64,000 bases of DNA from Melampsora larici-populina 98AG31 (Eukaryota > Basidiomycota > Pucciniomycetes > Pucciniales > Melampsoraceae): contig NW_006768797.1 in NCBI RefSeq assembly GCF_000204055.1, forward strand, positions 381,380 to 445,379. Direction: 5' to 3'. The notes below the pieces were generated by a model. The model did no database searches. It saw only the letters and a list, made by a program, of their open reading frames with translations, and was not told the DNA's origin. Each line of letters starts with the position of its first letter. Position 1 is the stretch's first letter. Positions 45,362-58,005 of the stretch are shown piece after piece. The translations under genes were made by a program, and so were the position numbers.

Positions 45362-46917
45362 TCCCCCCTTGCTCGATACTTTTGCAGGTACAGGAAGTGA
45401 GTTTGTAGAGATGAGGTTAACTTCGTTGTTGTTTACGTTGCCAATGAGAAAACGGCATCGATTGAGCATTTCTTTTGGGGCATTTTTTGTGAGGAAATCA
45501 GCAGGCATCAATTTTGTATCGATCATATGTGTGGGGATTTGATGTGAGGAAATTGGATCCCGAATAAAATGGTGTCTTATGTCTGTGTGTTTTGATCGAC
45601 TGTTTGTAGCTGACTCTTGAGGTAAAAATACGGCACCATTGTTGTCGTTAAATACGCTAAGTGGTGGAAGAGAAATTGGAGAGGTTGGAACGGGGGTCTG
45701 GGTTAGATGTGATATCATTCTTCTAAACCACAGGCAGTGTTTTGCACAGTCACCGAGAGCCATATATTCTGCCTCTGTGGTGGAGAGAGCAACTGTGGGT
45801 TGTCGTCGACTTTTCCAGCTAATTAATGATCCACCTAGTGTGAATACATATCCAGTTGTAGATCTACGTGTCTCAGTGCAGGCTGCATAATCGTCATCAG
45901 CATAAGCACGTAGTTCCGTTGATGGAGTGTTGTGTTTCTTGAAAATTATACCGCGATCCAAAGTACCTTGAACATATCTAAAAAGGTGTTTTACAACTTT
46001 CCAATGACGGTACGTATATTTAGACAAAAATCGAGCTAACATGGAGACAGCATACTGTATGTCGGGACGAGTATGGACAGCGGCCCAGTTAAGACAACCA
46101 ATGGCTTGTTGGTACGGTAGGTGCGCCACATCTTCGATTTCTTCATTTGTACCGGGAGTGAGATCAGCAGAGGTAGGGAGAGGTGTAAGTGTGGTGTTGC
46201 AGTGCGTCATGTCGAAGCAATCAAGGACGTTCTTGAGGTAGTGTTCCTGAGACAGATGTATTGTCCGGTTGGTTCGGTCTTGTGTGATCTTGATGCCAAG
46301 GTGTAGTGTGGGTTCGGTGGTCCATACGAGCTTATATAATTTTTCTAATTTTTCTCTGGTTTCTTTGATCAAAGATTTTGAGTTTGAAAATACAAGTCCA
46401 TCATCAACAAACATTGGGATGTGTATGATTTCGTCATTTCTTCGAAAGGTGAACAGTGAGTTATCGTCTTTGTAAGGAGTGAAACCAATGCTTCTCAGTT
46501 TTTCTTCAAGATCAGTGTTAAATTCGCGATGTGCTTGTTTTGTACCGTAAATGGATTGTTTGAGTAGCCAGACTTTCTTCGGAAATGTAGGATTATAAAA
46601 GCCTTGGACTTGTCTTGTGTAGACAGGGATTTTGTTTCTTCCATTGAGAAATGCGGTACAGATATTGAATTGTTCCATTTCCCAATCATCGGAAGCACAC
46701 AGAGAGAAAAGCATGTTCATTGTATCTGATTGGACGACAGATGCGAAAGTTTTGTCGTAGTCTACACCCCATATCTGATGATTTCCTAGAGCTACCCACC
46801 TGGCCTTGTATTTGATGATATTTCCGTGCTCGTCACGTTTTCGTTTCAAACGCCACATTCCTCCTATAACATTAGCTTCTGAAGGAGCGTCAACTAATTC
46901 ACCAACATTATGGGAAG
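45356..46917 (-). pseudogene. Copia RT-RNase H segment, severed from the upstream polyprotein
   Basis: One uninterrupted frame: NVGELVDAP at the insertion edge, WRLKRKRDEHGNI, KARWVALGNHQ, FNICTAFLNG (first RT Asp), IYGTKQAHREFN, and IPMFVDDGLVFS as the RT active site. RNase H follows, with AYADDDYAACTETRRS, ALSTTEAEYMALG and FNDNNGAV. The stop TGA (45356-45358) sits in the first bases of the LTR (TGTTGA). The coding sequence is undamaged here; only the CACTA insertion separates it from the rest. Confidence 0.9.
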
Positions 46918-46920
46918 TAA

Positions 46921-47010
46921 CACTACACCAAAGTGCATCTTTTCCGTACGGTTTAGAAAATTCTGACTGACATAGAAAACTATGTATCATCTACATATTC
47001 TGGTTTCCTG
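46921..47010 (+). repeat. Left terminal inverted repeat of the CACTA element, 90 bp
   Basis: Matches the reverse complement of 61770-61859 at 88 of 90 positions by eye. The differences are GTATCA/GTGTCA and TCTGGTTT/TCTGTTTT. Confidence 0.92.
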
Positions 47011-47863
47011 AATGTAGTGAATTATCCAAATTTAGCAAACTACAACAGTACACTTCCACGTGTATACTTGTGTCAGAGACTGCTTTGAGTGTTGTGAGGC
47101 TCAGTAAAAACCTGCATTCACGACCCCGTGAGGTGACACTACAATCACACCCGTGAAAGATCACTCAAGCTTTATGACATCGGGCGTGTATTTTACTTAT
47201 ATTCTGTGATGATCTGGGTTGTAGTCAAAACAAACAAGTTTGCTACAGTTCTCAGAACGGAGAACCTGTAAGATGAGAACTCAGAGCAGAGCTCTACAAG
47301 GCTACAACGTTGTTTTTCTGCCACAGCGGTGTAGAAAAGAGAAGGATAATAATAATTCCGATGAAGAAAAAGAGTATAAGATCAAGATACAACGGAGATA
47401 TATAGAATAAAGGTCCACAAGTCATAGCAACCTTCAGGACATATTTCAGGTACAAAGCTTTGTCTTGAACAATAATTGATTTGTGATCTTGAATAATAGA
47501 GGTTTGCAAAACTACTTGTAAAGTGAACTCATGATAAAATATATACTACTAGTTTAATCTTCAATACCGGTCCTTGAGTAAACTGCTAGTTCTCTTAGTT
47601 TCTTCGCGTAACACACAGTTCAAGAAAAATTTGGATCTAACAACTCTACATACTAGAGAAGGTAGTTGATACAACGGTAACTGGTCAGATTTCGATATGT
47701 AGTCATGTATTCAAATGTTGTGGTATGAAGATTATACCTGCAACTTGGAATGAATTTTGAACAAAAGGATTTGATCAGTTCATGTTATGATAAGCACCTT
47801 GACAGTATCCATCTCTTACCAGAATGATGTGCACAACACCGCAGAATATTTGAAAGGAATCGT
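47011..47863. other. CACTA left subterminal region, non-coding
   Basis: No gene seen. Subterminal regions of CACTA elements usually bear short binding-site repeats; I see only weak recurrences (for example CACACCCGTGAAAG, CACGACCCCGTGAGG) and no clear array. Confidence 0.4.
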
Positions 47864-48734
47864 TCAAGACGATTCAGGAGGGGAGGGTTTATTTTTTAAC
47901 GCCAAGTTTCTGGGTTGAAGATCACAAGTTAGAATACTTACAGAACTCATACTTATTCGGAATAGTAATATCAAAGTTTGTGACTTACTTGTGATACTTC
48001 GACAATGCTTGAAGGAATCCCACACCCTGAACAATGGAATCGAAGGCCTTCTGACGAGATTGCAGTCTCGCGGTTGCAGCTTCAAGAGAAAGTTGAAGTT
48101 CTTGTCGGTGGGTCTGTGAGATCTCAGAGTCAGATGATTGAAAACCAATCCCCTCGATCTCGCAATGTGAGTTTTGAATGGCGCCAACAGATTCGTGAAG
48201 GCCATCTAGAGCTTCTTCATAAATAGAAGCAATGGTCGAGATTTCACTGTCGTTGAGATACTTGTGAACCTTGACAAAGTCGGTAAGGTTGTCTGCTGCA
48301 AGACGATGTTGGCCATTCTTAAGGTAGCAGAGAATCAAGCAATTGAACCGGCGAATGCGATCAGAGTCGATAATGGTTGCAGGGGACATAAAGATCTCGC
48401 AGTCTGGTGATCCAACAACTGGAACATCAATCAATGCTTGAAGGTAGTGTTGATCGGGTCCAAGGCCTTTTGGGATGATTAAAGTAGAAAGATGAGGCGC
48501 TATCATCTGGAGAAATAGCTTGTGTACAAATGATTTATCGTCTTCTGCCTCCGCGCTGAATCTGATATAAGGGCAGAGCAAACGGGTTATTTCTAATACT
48601 TGAAAGGTTGAAGCTTCACTTAGGAAAAGTTGGGGATCAGGCTTGGAATTGATATCACCCTCACGAAACATAAAGTCGAAGAAATACTTTGGTAGAAAAA
48701 CACGAGTATGGAATGGATGGATATAACTAGACAT
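47864..48734 (-). CDS. CACTA cargo protein 1, unknown function
   Basis: Two exons (48734-47989 and 47909-47864) with a GTAAGT donor and CCCAG acceptor close at 263 residues. ATG 48734 (MSSYIHPFH) is the first ATG in frame. The protein is mostly alpha-helical in composition, with acidic patches. A C-terminal segment rich in Glu, Gln and Leu (RQELQLSLEAATARLQSRQK) looks like a coiled coil. No zinc finger, SAP motif or catalytic motif is recognised. It is the outermost gene at the left end. A role in transposition regulation is possible only by position. Confidence 0.65.
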
Positions 48735-49843
48735 CTTGTGAGGAGCGTGATGTAGCAATTGGAAAACGTATCATGGATCAAGCCGAATCATCTTTGCTTT
48801 ATATATTGAAGATTGGTAGGGTTAAAGATCACATGATCCCCACCTCCAATTGAATTTTCTTACTCAAGTTGATCGACTTTGACAAACACTTTCATCTTCC
48901 CAAAGCTTGCGAAGATTCTTGTACTTAGATGATCTTTTCTGTATCAGTTAATGCATGAGCGCTAATGACAAACACCGGTCCCCCATTGATACCTACAACC
49001 AACAAGACTACCCTCTATCAAGGGGAGTCATCATCTCAGATTGTCATCATGATACTGTTTGCTCCCCATGTGAGATTAATTTCATAAAAAGCAAGCCCGA
49101 TTGTAGGAAAGATGATACAAATAATCTGATTTTTTTCATGATCATTCTGTACCGACTCAGAAAAGGTGTAGTGATTTGTGAAATACCTACGGCTGCCAAT
49201 AAAATAATAAGGGCATCTTATTTTGTATACTAACAACCATTGATACCCTGTGTCCTTAAGAAAATGCCGCATTATTCCCAGCTTTGGTGACTGTGATGAA
49301 AGGCATCGATTCTTTGGTCAATGGATCCAGGCCTGGTGAGCACCTGTGGGTTTACTTCACATTCAAGGTTGTTGCCATGCTGATGCACTCTTCACAAATC
49401 TTGTCCATGGTGTCCCCCAAATAATCATAAAGTTGACTAGCCGTAGAGTGAACTCACTCCAAACCTCAACATAAGACAAATCGGTCTTGATAACATAGCC
49501 CCCTTTTGCCTCAATATTTTATTGCTTCAGCTCAAATATCGGAAGTTCCATCTAGACATTTACTTCTTTAACCGGCTGGCCCGATTTCCCTTGATTGTTA
49601 AAATATTGTTCTTCACACATAGTTGTGCATTATCTTTGCACCCCTTTCTCATCTATCTGCTGGTTATAACCAGATAGACTTTCCATTCGTTCAGATTTTC
49701 AGTTCTTCCATCCGCTGTGCAGATTTCTCTTTATCACTGTCAATCAATCATCCCTAGTCCTCGCCCAGAATTGTGCAGTATCTTCGCATCACTTTCCCAT
49801 CTGTCCGTTTGTTACTGATACAACTGTATGTATTGTATGACCG
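48735..49843. other. Divergent intergenic region inside the CACTA element
   Basis: Separates the minus-strand cargo 1 gene from the plus-strand cargo 2 gene, so it should hold both promoters. Short open frames only. Confidence 0.5.
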
Positions 49844-52800
49844 ATGGCCGAGGGATCCGTGGCAAATCTCAGAAGTCGGGTACTACGCAGTTATAACACT
49901 GCTTCGAAAGATATTGGAAATGATATTACAAAGTCAAGGAAGCGAGCAATCCCAATCGAAGAAGAAAGTAAGTCACATGTGTGTATAATCAATTATTTCT
50001 CTAAAATCTTTGCTGAAATTTGATAACCTTTTGTTGGACAACAGAGGTCGTTGATGATGAGGCGTGTGGAAGTGTTCAGGACGTTGTGAATTCGGAAACC
50101 CCTTTGGAAACGCCGCGCGGAAATCTCTTGAAGCTTCTGGATCAGCATATAATCAAGAAGAAAGCAAGAGCGTTGAAGAAACCTGGCAAGAAGAAGACGG
50201 TCAAGCAATCACACAGACCCATCAGGAAGAGACCTCCTATTTCACCTTCCGAAATCGATCATACCTATGCTCCAAGGCCACAAGACGTGGATTATGATCA
50301 ATACACTGATCAGCAGCTACGGGAACTGGTTGGCGATGTTGGGCTAGATGCTGATGGGTTACCAAGAGCGGAACTGATCAAGACATGTAAAACCTACCAA
50401 GACTTGAGTAAGTGAATTGTTCGGCTCAAAATACATGTTCAGGAGCTATACAACTCACTCGCTGGTTAGTTGTTCTACCCCCCGTTTTACCCTCCTTCAC
50501 ATTTAGGACATCACGGCACGCTCCTTTGGACGGTAAGTGCTGAGACTTCTCTGTATTGTGCTTGGCTTACATGTTTCAAATTATAGGCGAATCAATTGCT
50601 GATGAAACCACCAAGTCAGGTAAAAGAAGTGTGCCTATAGCTGTTCCGGCAGGTGTGTAAATTGGCTATGTCAGTATGAAGTCATAGATCAAGCTTATGA
50701 CAATTAAAAACTTTTCAGATTCAACCTCCGATCCCAAAAGTCTCCCTTTACCTTCTTCACCTCCTGACACGCAACCTTCAAATATGAATGACGATGTACA
50801 AACGCAAGATTCGACACTCGATCGTGACAATATACCTCCTATTACGCGGGGTGATTCAGATGTTGGCAATAGAGATCACAAGATTCTACAAATAGAAGGC
50901 TGGGCTACCATTGGATCGCCGGTTCACAAAGCTCCGGAAGGTAAGTTATGAAGTTTGTAAATGTTGTATAAAACGTTATTCACCTTATCCACTCTGTCAC
51001 ATTCCTAATTTTTGCCCGATGCAGAAATACCTCTACCCAGCCTGGAACACGGGCGCCTGTCCTACCCACGACCCCCTCCAACCGTATTAACGTCACACCA
51101 AAACTCAGCTACCTCCAAGGGTAAAGGAAAGTCGCGAGAGGAAGATGATCCAGATGATCATGACTGGGATCCATCTTTTCATGCTGAAGAGTCTGATTTA
51201 GAAGGTTCCGATCTACTGGCGGGGGAGGCGGATAGCGATACCAATGATTCAGCTCAGCCTACTTACCAAGGTTCTTCTAAGGGTCGATTTCAAATGCAGC
51301 AAGGAACTGGTAAATCAAATTCATCACGCAAAAGCGCAAAAAAACACCCACGCAAGGCTGCGAGTCCAAAATCAATGTCTGAATCCGAGAAACAAAACCA
51401 AGGAGATGATCAGAGTCGGGAAAGTATGCTCGAGATGATTCGTAAGTTGCTTCTCAAATCATTGCCTATGACATTGTAGTTTTGTTTTATTGACTCACCT
51501 TTGAATCATTCAATGACTAGATGAACTACGAGATGCTCTGAACAAGACTAACCAGCGACTTGAAAAATTGACTGAAGAGGTTAGGATATTGAACCAAGTG
51601 ACTCAGAACAACATAGATGAGGAGCAAGTCTCGGCGAAAAAGAAGAAAACACGGGGTGGTCGTATTTCTGTAAGAACATTTGTATCTCACACTGATCAAG
51701 ATTGAATATAGCTGCTGGAATATTCATGCCTGTCACGCAGTTATCCGTTCGTTTTCATATAGATACTCTTTTAGGTCTAGAAGAAAGCAGTCCCTCACTC
51801 CCTGCGCCTGCCACACTCAATGAAAAAGAGTCCTGGATGTCTGACTTGGAGATCGGACTCGTGAATTTCGATTTGGATGTTCTAGACGAAACTATGGAAC
51901 CACCCGATCTCAATTCAACTGATTATTCCGGGCCACGGCATAAAGATTCAACACCACAGCAAATTTCTATCATGCAACAGATGATGCTCGCTGTAGGGGT
52001 ATCAAGCTTTCGACCAGATTTCGGTCAAGCGCCAACTTCAAAAGACAACAAGTGGCTGTGGGATTTAGCCTTCAAGATTTTTATCAAATTGGTGGAGTGT
52101 GGTGAGTATGTCGGGATATCTCTTGATGCTCCAAACATTTCTTCAATCAAAAAGGCTTTTGAAACACGTGTTCAATCTCTTATGAAACGGTAAGTGGTAT
52201 AAAGTTTACCTTTGGAAGTCCACATTGTGACTGATTCTGTTGCTCATTTGATCGAGCGGGCTTGAATCACTTCCAGATTTCGTGAACAGAGATGGGATGA
52301 AGCACAAAAAAAGAAAGCTGCTGATGCGGTTAGGCGGAACGCACGAGTACGATATGTGAGCTTCATTGAAGGTGTTAGAGGCTGTGACTCCGTCACATCT
52401 CAACTTTGTAAAACTGAATGAAAAAACACTCTTTCCGCACATAAAACAGCTGAAAAAGTCGCGGGAGAAGATTGTGCTCTCAAAACAAGCTTTATGGCCA
52501 CTTTCGGTTATGGTTCAAGATTGCTGTAGCGATGATGAGACGGATCACGAGGACTGTCAGGATGAAATAGCCACACATGTTTCTTCTGCTGTTCATATCC
52601 GAAAACTGAGGTGGCGTAGTTCAGCCTCACAACATGTTTTCACACGCTTGGACTCGTACAAATCAAAAATCGAAGCTAGCACACCGAAAAGGAGAAGGTC
52701 AACAGGCAGTACACCATCTCCTACTGGCCGACCGTCTCGACTCAGAATCCGATGTCAAAATGCACGCATAAGTGATGCTAATGCACCTATAGGTCTTTCT

Positions 52801-52917
52801 GTCGATTGCTACTCACAAGAGTGGCTACAGACCCTTTCGCGTCTGGAACGCAGTCAGTTGGAAATGAAGCCCCAAAGTGTGCTATCTCAACTAATTCCAA
52901 TTGTAGATTCTCTTTAA
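49844..52917 (+). CDS. CACTA cargo protein 2: large SAP-like, coiled-coil, Lys/Arg-rich protein
   Basis: My model has 11 exons: 49844-49967, 50045-50411, 50507-50532, 50587-50652, 50719-50940, 51025-51441, 51521-about 51661, 51775-52189, 52277-52355, 52450-52917 (the border near 51661 is least certain), giving a protein of roughly 630-650 residues. Order of parts: a basic region (KKKARALKKPGKKKTVKQ) and a SAP-like helix-turn-helix pattern (DQQLRELVGDVGLDADGLPR, then AELIKTCKTY). Acidic low-complexity sequence follows, then a coiled coil (LNKTNQRLEKLTEEVRILNQ) with the basic stretch KKKKTRGGR. A basic RRNARVRY helix comes next, and a C-terminal block ends at YSQEWLQTLS. SAP motifs bind AT-rich DNA, so a TnpA-like terminal-repeat binder is plausible but inferred. 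C-terminal blocks of this kind recur beside basidiomycete transposases. Confidence 0.65.
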
Positions 52918-53150
52918 ATTATCATATAAGTTGTACTTTTGCTCGAAAGCTTGAAAGATCATGGGAACAAGAAGCAGGCTTATTCCAAATGTAGAATCTC
53001 TTTAAATGATCATATACAAGTTGTACTTTCGCTCTAAAGAAGATAATGGGAACAAGAAGCAGGCTGATTCCAATTGTAGATTCTTTTTAAATGATCATAT
53101 ACAAGTTGTACTTTCGCTTTAAAGAAGATAATGGGAACAAGAAGCAGGCT
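52894..53150. repeat. Three tandem repeats of about 85 bp between convergent genes
   Basis: ATTCCAATTGTAGATTCT-like starts occur at 52894, 52983 and 53067, each followed by TTTAAATGATCATATACAAG and ending GGGAACAAGAAGCAGGCT. The first unit contains the stop codon of cargo 2; the last ends 34 bp before the transposase stop. Probably shared 3' processing sequence. Confidence 0.88.
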
Positions 53151-53183
53151 TCAAGATAAAAATTTGTTATTCTTTATGTGCTA

Positions 53184-56100
53184 TTAGCGTTCCATACATA
53201 CTAAAGCAATTGTAGCGAGTTTGAGGTCTTTATGAAGCTCCCCCGGTTGATACATCAACCACGAACAGTGTGCAATCACTTCATCCAACCGAATGACTTC
53301 TTCAGCATTTGTTGACCACATCCGTAAGTGTGTCTGCACATCAGGTTCCCTGATATGTGTGAATGGATTGTAAACTCCTTCCTTGATAGATGGAAATATT
53401 TGAACGCGAAGCCACGTTTCAATGACTTGTTCTTCTGGTTGTGGGCTTCTGCGGTGGGTGAAGATACTGGAAATTCGTGCAAATTGCATCATACTGGTTG
53501 ATTGTGACTTGAATGCAATTATGCTGTTATTCATATTAGCTTTGACGGTGGAAAAGGTCACTTCTTTATGCAACACATGATTGTGAATCATAGCGCGTGC
53601 AGGACACACCGCAAACCCAGCGGAGCCGTCTGTTGTGTACAAAACCCATAGATCGGGAGCCACCCATTTACAGTGCTTGGTCGCCTGTTTGTTCAACCGT
53701 TGAATGAGAAGCGTCAAAGACTTATTGTCCAATGCTTGAAGCTTGGAGTTGGAAGCCTTCTTTTGAGAAGGCTTCTTGGGCTCGAAATAAGCTTGTACTC
53801 GTGAATTGAAAGGTTTAAGAGATTCTGGGAGTTTGTCCTCTTGTAAGAGTACAGAGAGATTCCCCGCGCGACAAAAGTTTTTGACAAACATGATCTCCAA
53901 TTCCCCTACAGATGTATTCAAAGGTTGCATATTTAGATACGAAATGAACATTGATCATAACATTTGGATGAATGAGAAGAGAAGATAGACTAACCCTGGT
54001 GATTATTATGAGTACCCTTGATGATATTACCCATCAAGCGTTCATATGGGAAGGACCACCAAGAGCGAACTGGCCCAAAGTTTTCAAGACAGTCGGCTAA
54101 GTGGATTGCCATGTGATGGTTCGGAGCAGGTTGACAATGCTGAAACATCTCAATAGATCCTTCCAGGTACTGTTGGATGTGGTGGCGATATCGTGATATT
54201 ATGTCCATATTGAGCTCCCTTTTTAAAGCTAAATTGACAAGGGATACCAAATGACAAAAGTTTTTTAAGAGTGATGTTTTGATGTGATCGCGCCCAGACC
54301 AGAGAGGGATAAGGATGAGTGGCAATTGGATGGTGAACAGGTTTCGCCATTCATCAGCTTTCAGTTTACCAAAAGAAGCTTTACCAAGTACAGGAATAGC
54401 TTGCTTGATCCATGTTGGAATACAAATTCTTGGAAGCAGAAGGTTTATCTTGTGTAGCATTGTACTATCCAAGATGATCTCATCAGAGGGCGGTGGCATC
54501 CATTTTCCACTCCACTCAGCGTCAGCAAAGGGATTAAATTCGGGATCACTCGAAGCAGTGTCATCATTGAAGGACTCATCCAATATGTTCTCTTGGTCTG
54601 AGTCCTTATCCTCCACGGGGGGTGCCTTGCGCGAGGGCTTTGGACTATGTTGTGTTTGAGAGTGCTCGGCGAGTAGGCTCATTAATTCCTTGGTGCTGAT
54701 AGCCGGGGCTTCTTCCTCTTCGTTCTTCTCGTCTTTCATCGACCAGAATCTTCGGCAGTGCCAATTAAGCAGGCCGAGCAATAAGTTATGCATAGAATCG
54801 ACAACGTGATACTTGGAGATATCCCAGTATTCTAGTTCTAGAAGAACCGAATAACGAACACCATGACTTTTGAATATTTCGGAACGCTCTTCAGAAGTCA
54901 AGGCGTCTCGTGCTTGATATGCCCACAGTCGGTGCTGCTCACATGTACTTAAAGGCCACACTGCTTGATTGAAGTTTTTGATATCTTTTTTCTGGAGTAG
55001 ACAAAATGAACAAAAATGAGTGGCAGTTGCACTAGGAAAGCCAAGAGAACGCCGAACCGCCGGAATATCTGCTATAAAAGGTAGTAGAGCGACCCTTATG
55101 TGTCGTCCTTTTTTATATAGCCGTGTTCGAGAAAGGGAAAGGCCTGGATTCCACAGCTCTTTCAGCTGTGTGACTACAGGCCTCAAGATCCAATTCATCT
55201 GTTCGAGAGATGGCTCACGTGGCCCTGGAGCAATACCAACGAGAAATATGTTTTCTCTACAAAAGCAAACCCGTGGCGGAAGAGTGAGGCAGACCAGGAC
55301 AACAAAGGTGATGGACGAATGGCGGCCACTTTGTTTGTTCCCAAAAGGGTTTATCCCATCAACAAACATCCCGAACGTCAGATTTCCAGTCTGAGAGGTG
55401 AACTGATTTCCATCTGGTCCCCGAAAAGCTTTCCAGAGCTTTGATTGATGTATGTCAGAAACCATATCTTGCGGATCAAAAGGCTTTGAAGATTGTTCCA
55501 AACTCTCATCAAGCCACTCTTCAACTAATGGCCGACAAAGTAGACGAGCTATCCACTCCGAAAGATTTTGGAAGGCATACTTCCTAACAGGCTTATCCCG
55601 GCCTCGTGCGAATTGAACCAAGAGTTCTCCACAAGTCTTTTCCAAATAATTGTCTTCTAGAATTGGTGGTGTTGATGCACCTTCCGGATCTTCAGATATG
55701 CTAGGCGCTCCAGGGAGAACTGCAACACGATGGGTGCAGCGTTTAGGCGCGGACGCTAATGGGTACATTGCGAAGCATCCCTTGCAACAGTTTACAAATT
55801 GTAGGCACGGGTCAATCTCGAGCCACCCAATTACAGTGTCGACGGTTCTAGGGATCTGATTCAAGACTTTCGCTTGAAGGGGCTCAAGTTGGCCTGGTGA
55901 GACGTTTGGAAGAAGGCCATGAGTCAGAGCGAGCTCAATTGTGATGCGTTGGGCATCCAAGAGCCAAGAAGCAGTGAACATCGAGGCGTGTTCGAATATA
56001 CTGATTATCGCAGTGGTCAAAGCCACATGAAGACAGACAGGATTGACTTGTCTCAAATTAAAAGTAAAAAAGTTTGCTGTGAAAATTTAAAAACGAAATG

Positions 56101-56599
56101 AGTCAAAAGTCATCTAAGCTGGGTGAAGCATTATAATTAGCAACTCACTGGTATTGTAAACTTCGATCCCACCTTCCCTCGCAGTGTCTATGGCGGGGCA
56201 CGTGCGAGAGCTTTCCAGGATAACATCCTCGTGATGTTCTCTTGAAGACCGATCAGGTACTTGAGCCACATCCGCAGCTTCTCCTGATCCAGAAGGGCTT
56301 GGTTGCGAAGCTGGACTTACACGCAACTCACGCAGAATCTCGACCAGATGATTGTCTTGTGACAATGACCCAAGGTTGATATCCTGGAAAGAATGTGCAT
56401 CAAAAGCATCTGATGTTGCAGCTTGAGCGATGTTGCGTAATTCCGATTGTTGATGAGCCTCATAAGCCTCTGGGCTGAGTTCGACACCTTGTTGTGACAA
56501 GCCTTGTGCGTCCAAGTAAACGCCAGATTTGCAATTGAAAGCTTTGCATGTGCATACTTTTCGACGACGCTCTCCAACTTTTTTGTTCCCTCGAGGCAT
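53184..56599 (-). CDS. Plavaka/CACTA transposase, 1,084 residues
   Basis: Three exons (56599-56149, 56076-53995, 53905-53184) with consensus borders. The N-terminus MPRGNKKVGERRRKVCTCK leads into a Cys-rich CTCKAFNCKSG module usual in basidiomycete Plavaka transposases, then Gln/Ser-rich linker. The catalytic region shows FGMFVDGINPFGNKQSGRHS (first DDE Asp), FLVGIAPGPREPSLEQMN, VALLPFIADIPAVRRSLGFP, HFCSFCLLQKKD and WDISKYHVVDSMHNLLLG. After an acidic insert come the helical C-terminal blocks MAIHLADCLENFGPVRSWWS, FPYERLMGNIIKGTHNNHQ and GELEIMFVKNFCRAGNL. It cuts at the CACTA ends and inserts at 3-bp targets. No stop or shift is present. Confidence 0.9.
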
Positions 56600-57073
56600 T
56601 TTTAAAAAAATTATTAGACGTGGGGGAAGTGACGAGTAGACTTTGATATTTAGAGAACTGGTAGCAACGAAGTGCTTATTGTAGTATTATATTTTGGATA
56701 TAGTTAAGAATATATGTCTTATCAGAGCTGGGATGTGGGAAGTAGGAACACGCATCCGGCATAAGAATTCCAAACGGAGTGCAACCTATTGATCATTGAC
56801 TCATGAATGAAATGGAGCGCTCCAAAACCACAACTCATACAAAACATGCCATACTAAAAATAGGCGCCAACACTAAAGGATTGATAGTGATACATGATAC
56901 ACAAATCAGAAGAAACACAATCAGAGACCTTCCAAGAGAAGATCAACTTGATGTAGGACCGAATATGACACTATATGTCACAACCAAAATTGTAGTCTAG
57001 TGAGTAACTGACAAAACCAATTCAAGACATGATGTTTTGAGATACTCACAATCAATTCTATGATAGTTCAAGT

Positions 57074-58005
57074 TCAATTAGCTTCTTTGTCTATGACAGC
57101 ATAGTGAAACCCAAGGACAGGGGTGCGCTCAGGGGGGAGATCCCCTTCGATAACAAATTTGATGTAGAGATCGATGAGACATGAGGGCCTCAAAGCAATT
57201 GAGTACACGAAGATGTGCGGAGCATATACTTGCAGAGCATGTCGAAGCTCTTCTACTGTCTCGCTCTTCAAGCGATCTTCTTTCAGGTAGCGAGGTTGCA
57301 GACTGAACTCCGGTTTTTTTGGCAAGCGAAGATCCTTATCAACCTTGGCTTTGTAGAGCCAAAGGAGTTGATTGATTCTGGCGATGTCGGGTATCAAGAA
57401 TTTGCCCACTTTCTTCAAAATAGCACCAACTAACATCTGTCGAGTGGTCTTTCGGCTGAGAGGATCAAAGTCCACAGTTTCGGGTGCATCCGTGTCAATT
57501 GGCTCCGGTTTTATAACGGGTGGTTTGATGTACGGAATGATTAAAGGCTTCACATCATCTTGAAACGCCTTTTTCAAGGCGGTTTTGTTGTGGTTCGGGC
57601 GAGATTTCGTCTTGGGGTCGAAATGATACAAGATAAGATAATATAGGACATTCTTGATCTTGTTACACTTTTCATCGAAGTCGTGGTCGAGGAAAACATG
57701 CAAGTCATCTGGTAACGAGTGGACCTTTGCTGCTACGTCATCTCGCACAAATCCCCCTGCTGCGCTTGGAGGGACTTTTGGAAAAGTCTGATCCTTCACG
57801 AACTGCGTATTTGGTTGAGCAGAGTTAGGAACTTTGCCTGAGGCAAGTAGAAATTAGTGAAACGGGTTTTATGGCGAGATTCATCCAAAACAGATCAATA
57901 CAAACCTCTGAGCTCACCTTTGGTATTAATCTCAAGTTGTTCGTTTGAAGGGCTTGTGGGTCCTGAGCTTGTGCCTCCGGTGCTTTTCTTCCGTCCCTTG
58001 CCCAT
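57074..58005 (-). CDS. CACTA cargo protein 3, unknown function
   Basis: Two exons (58005-57918 and 57837-57074) with a GTGAGC donor and TCAG acceptor give 283 residues. The start MGKGRKKSTGGTS is basic and Ser/Thr/Gly-rich. The body is rich in Lys, Pro and hydrophobic helices (NVLYYLILYHFDPKTKSRPN, RQMLVGAILKKVGKFLIPDI), with an Asp/Pro-rich middle (KPEPIDTDAPETVDFDP). No known domain is recognised. It lies upstream of the transposase on the same strand. Its first exon sits at the edge of the duplicated sequence around gap 2, so a partial second copy of its N-terminus appears at 58497-58519. Confidence 0.65.

Noticed and set aside
52358..52449. Apparent frameshift in cargo gene 2
   Set aside because: A 94-nt intron at 52356-52449 (GTGAGC...ACAG) joins phase 0 to phase 0, so no mutation is needed.
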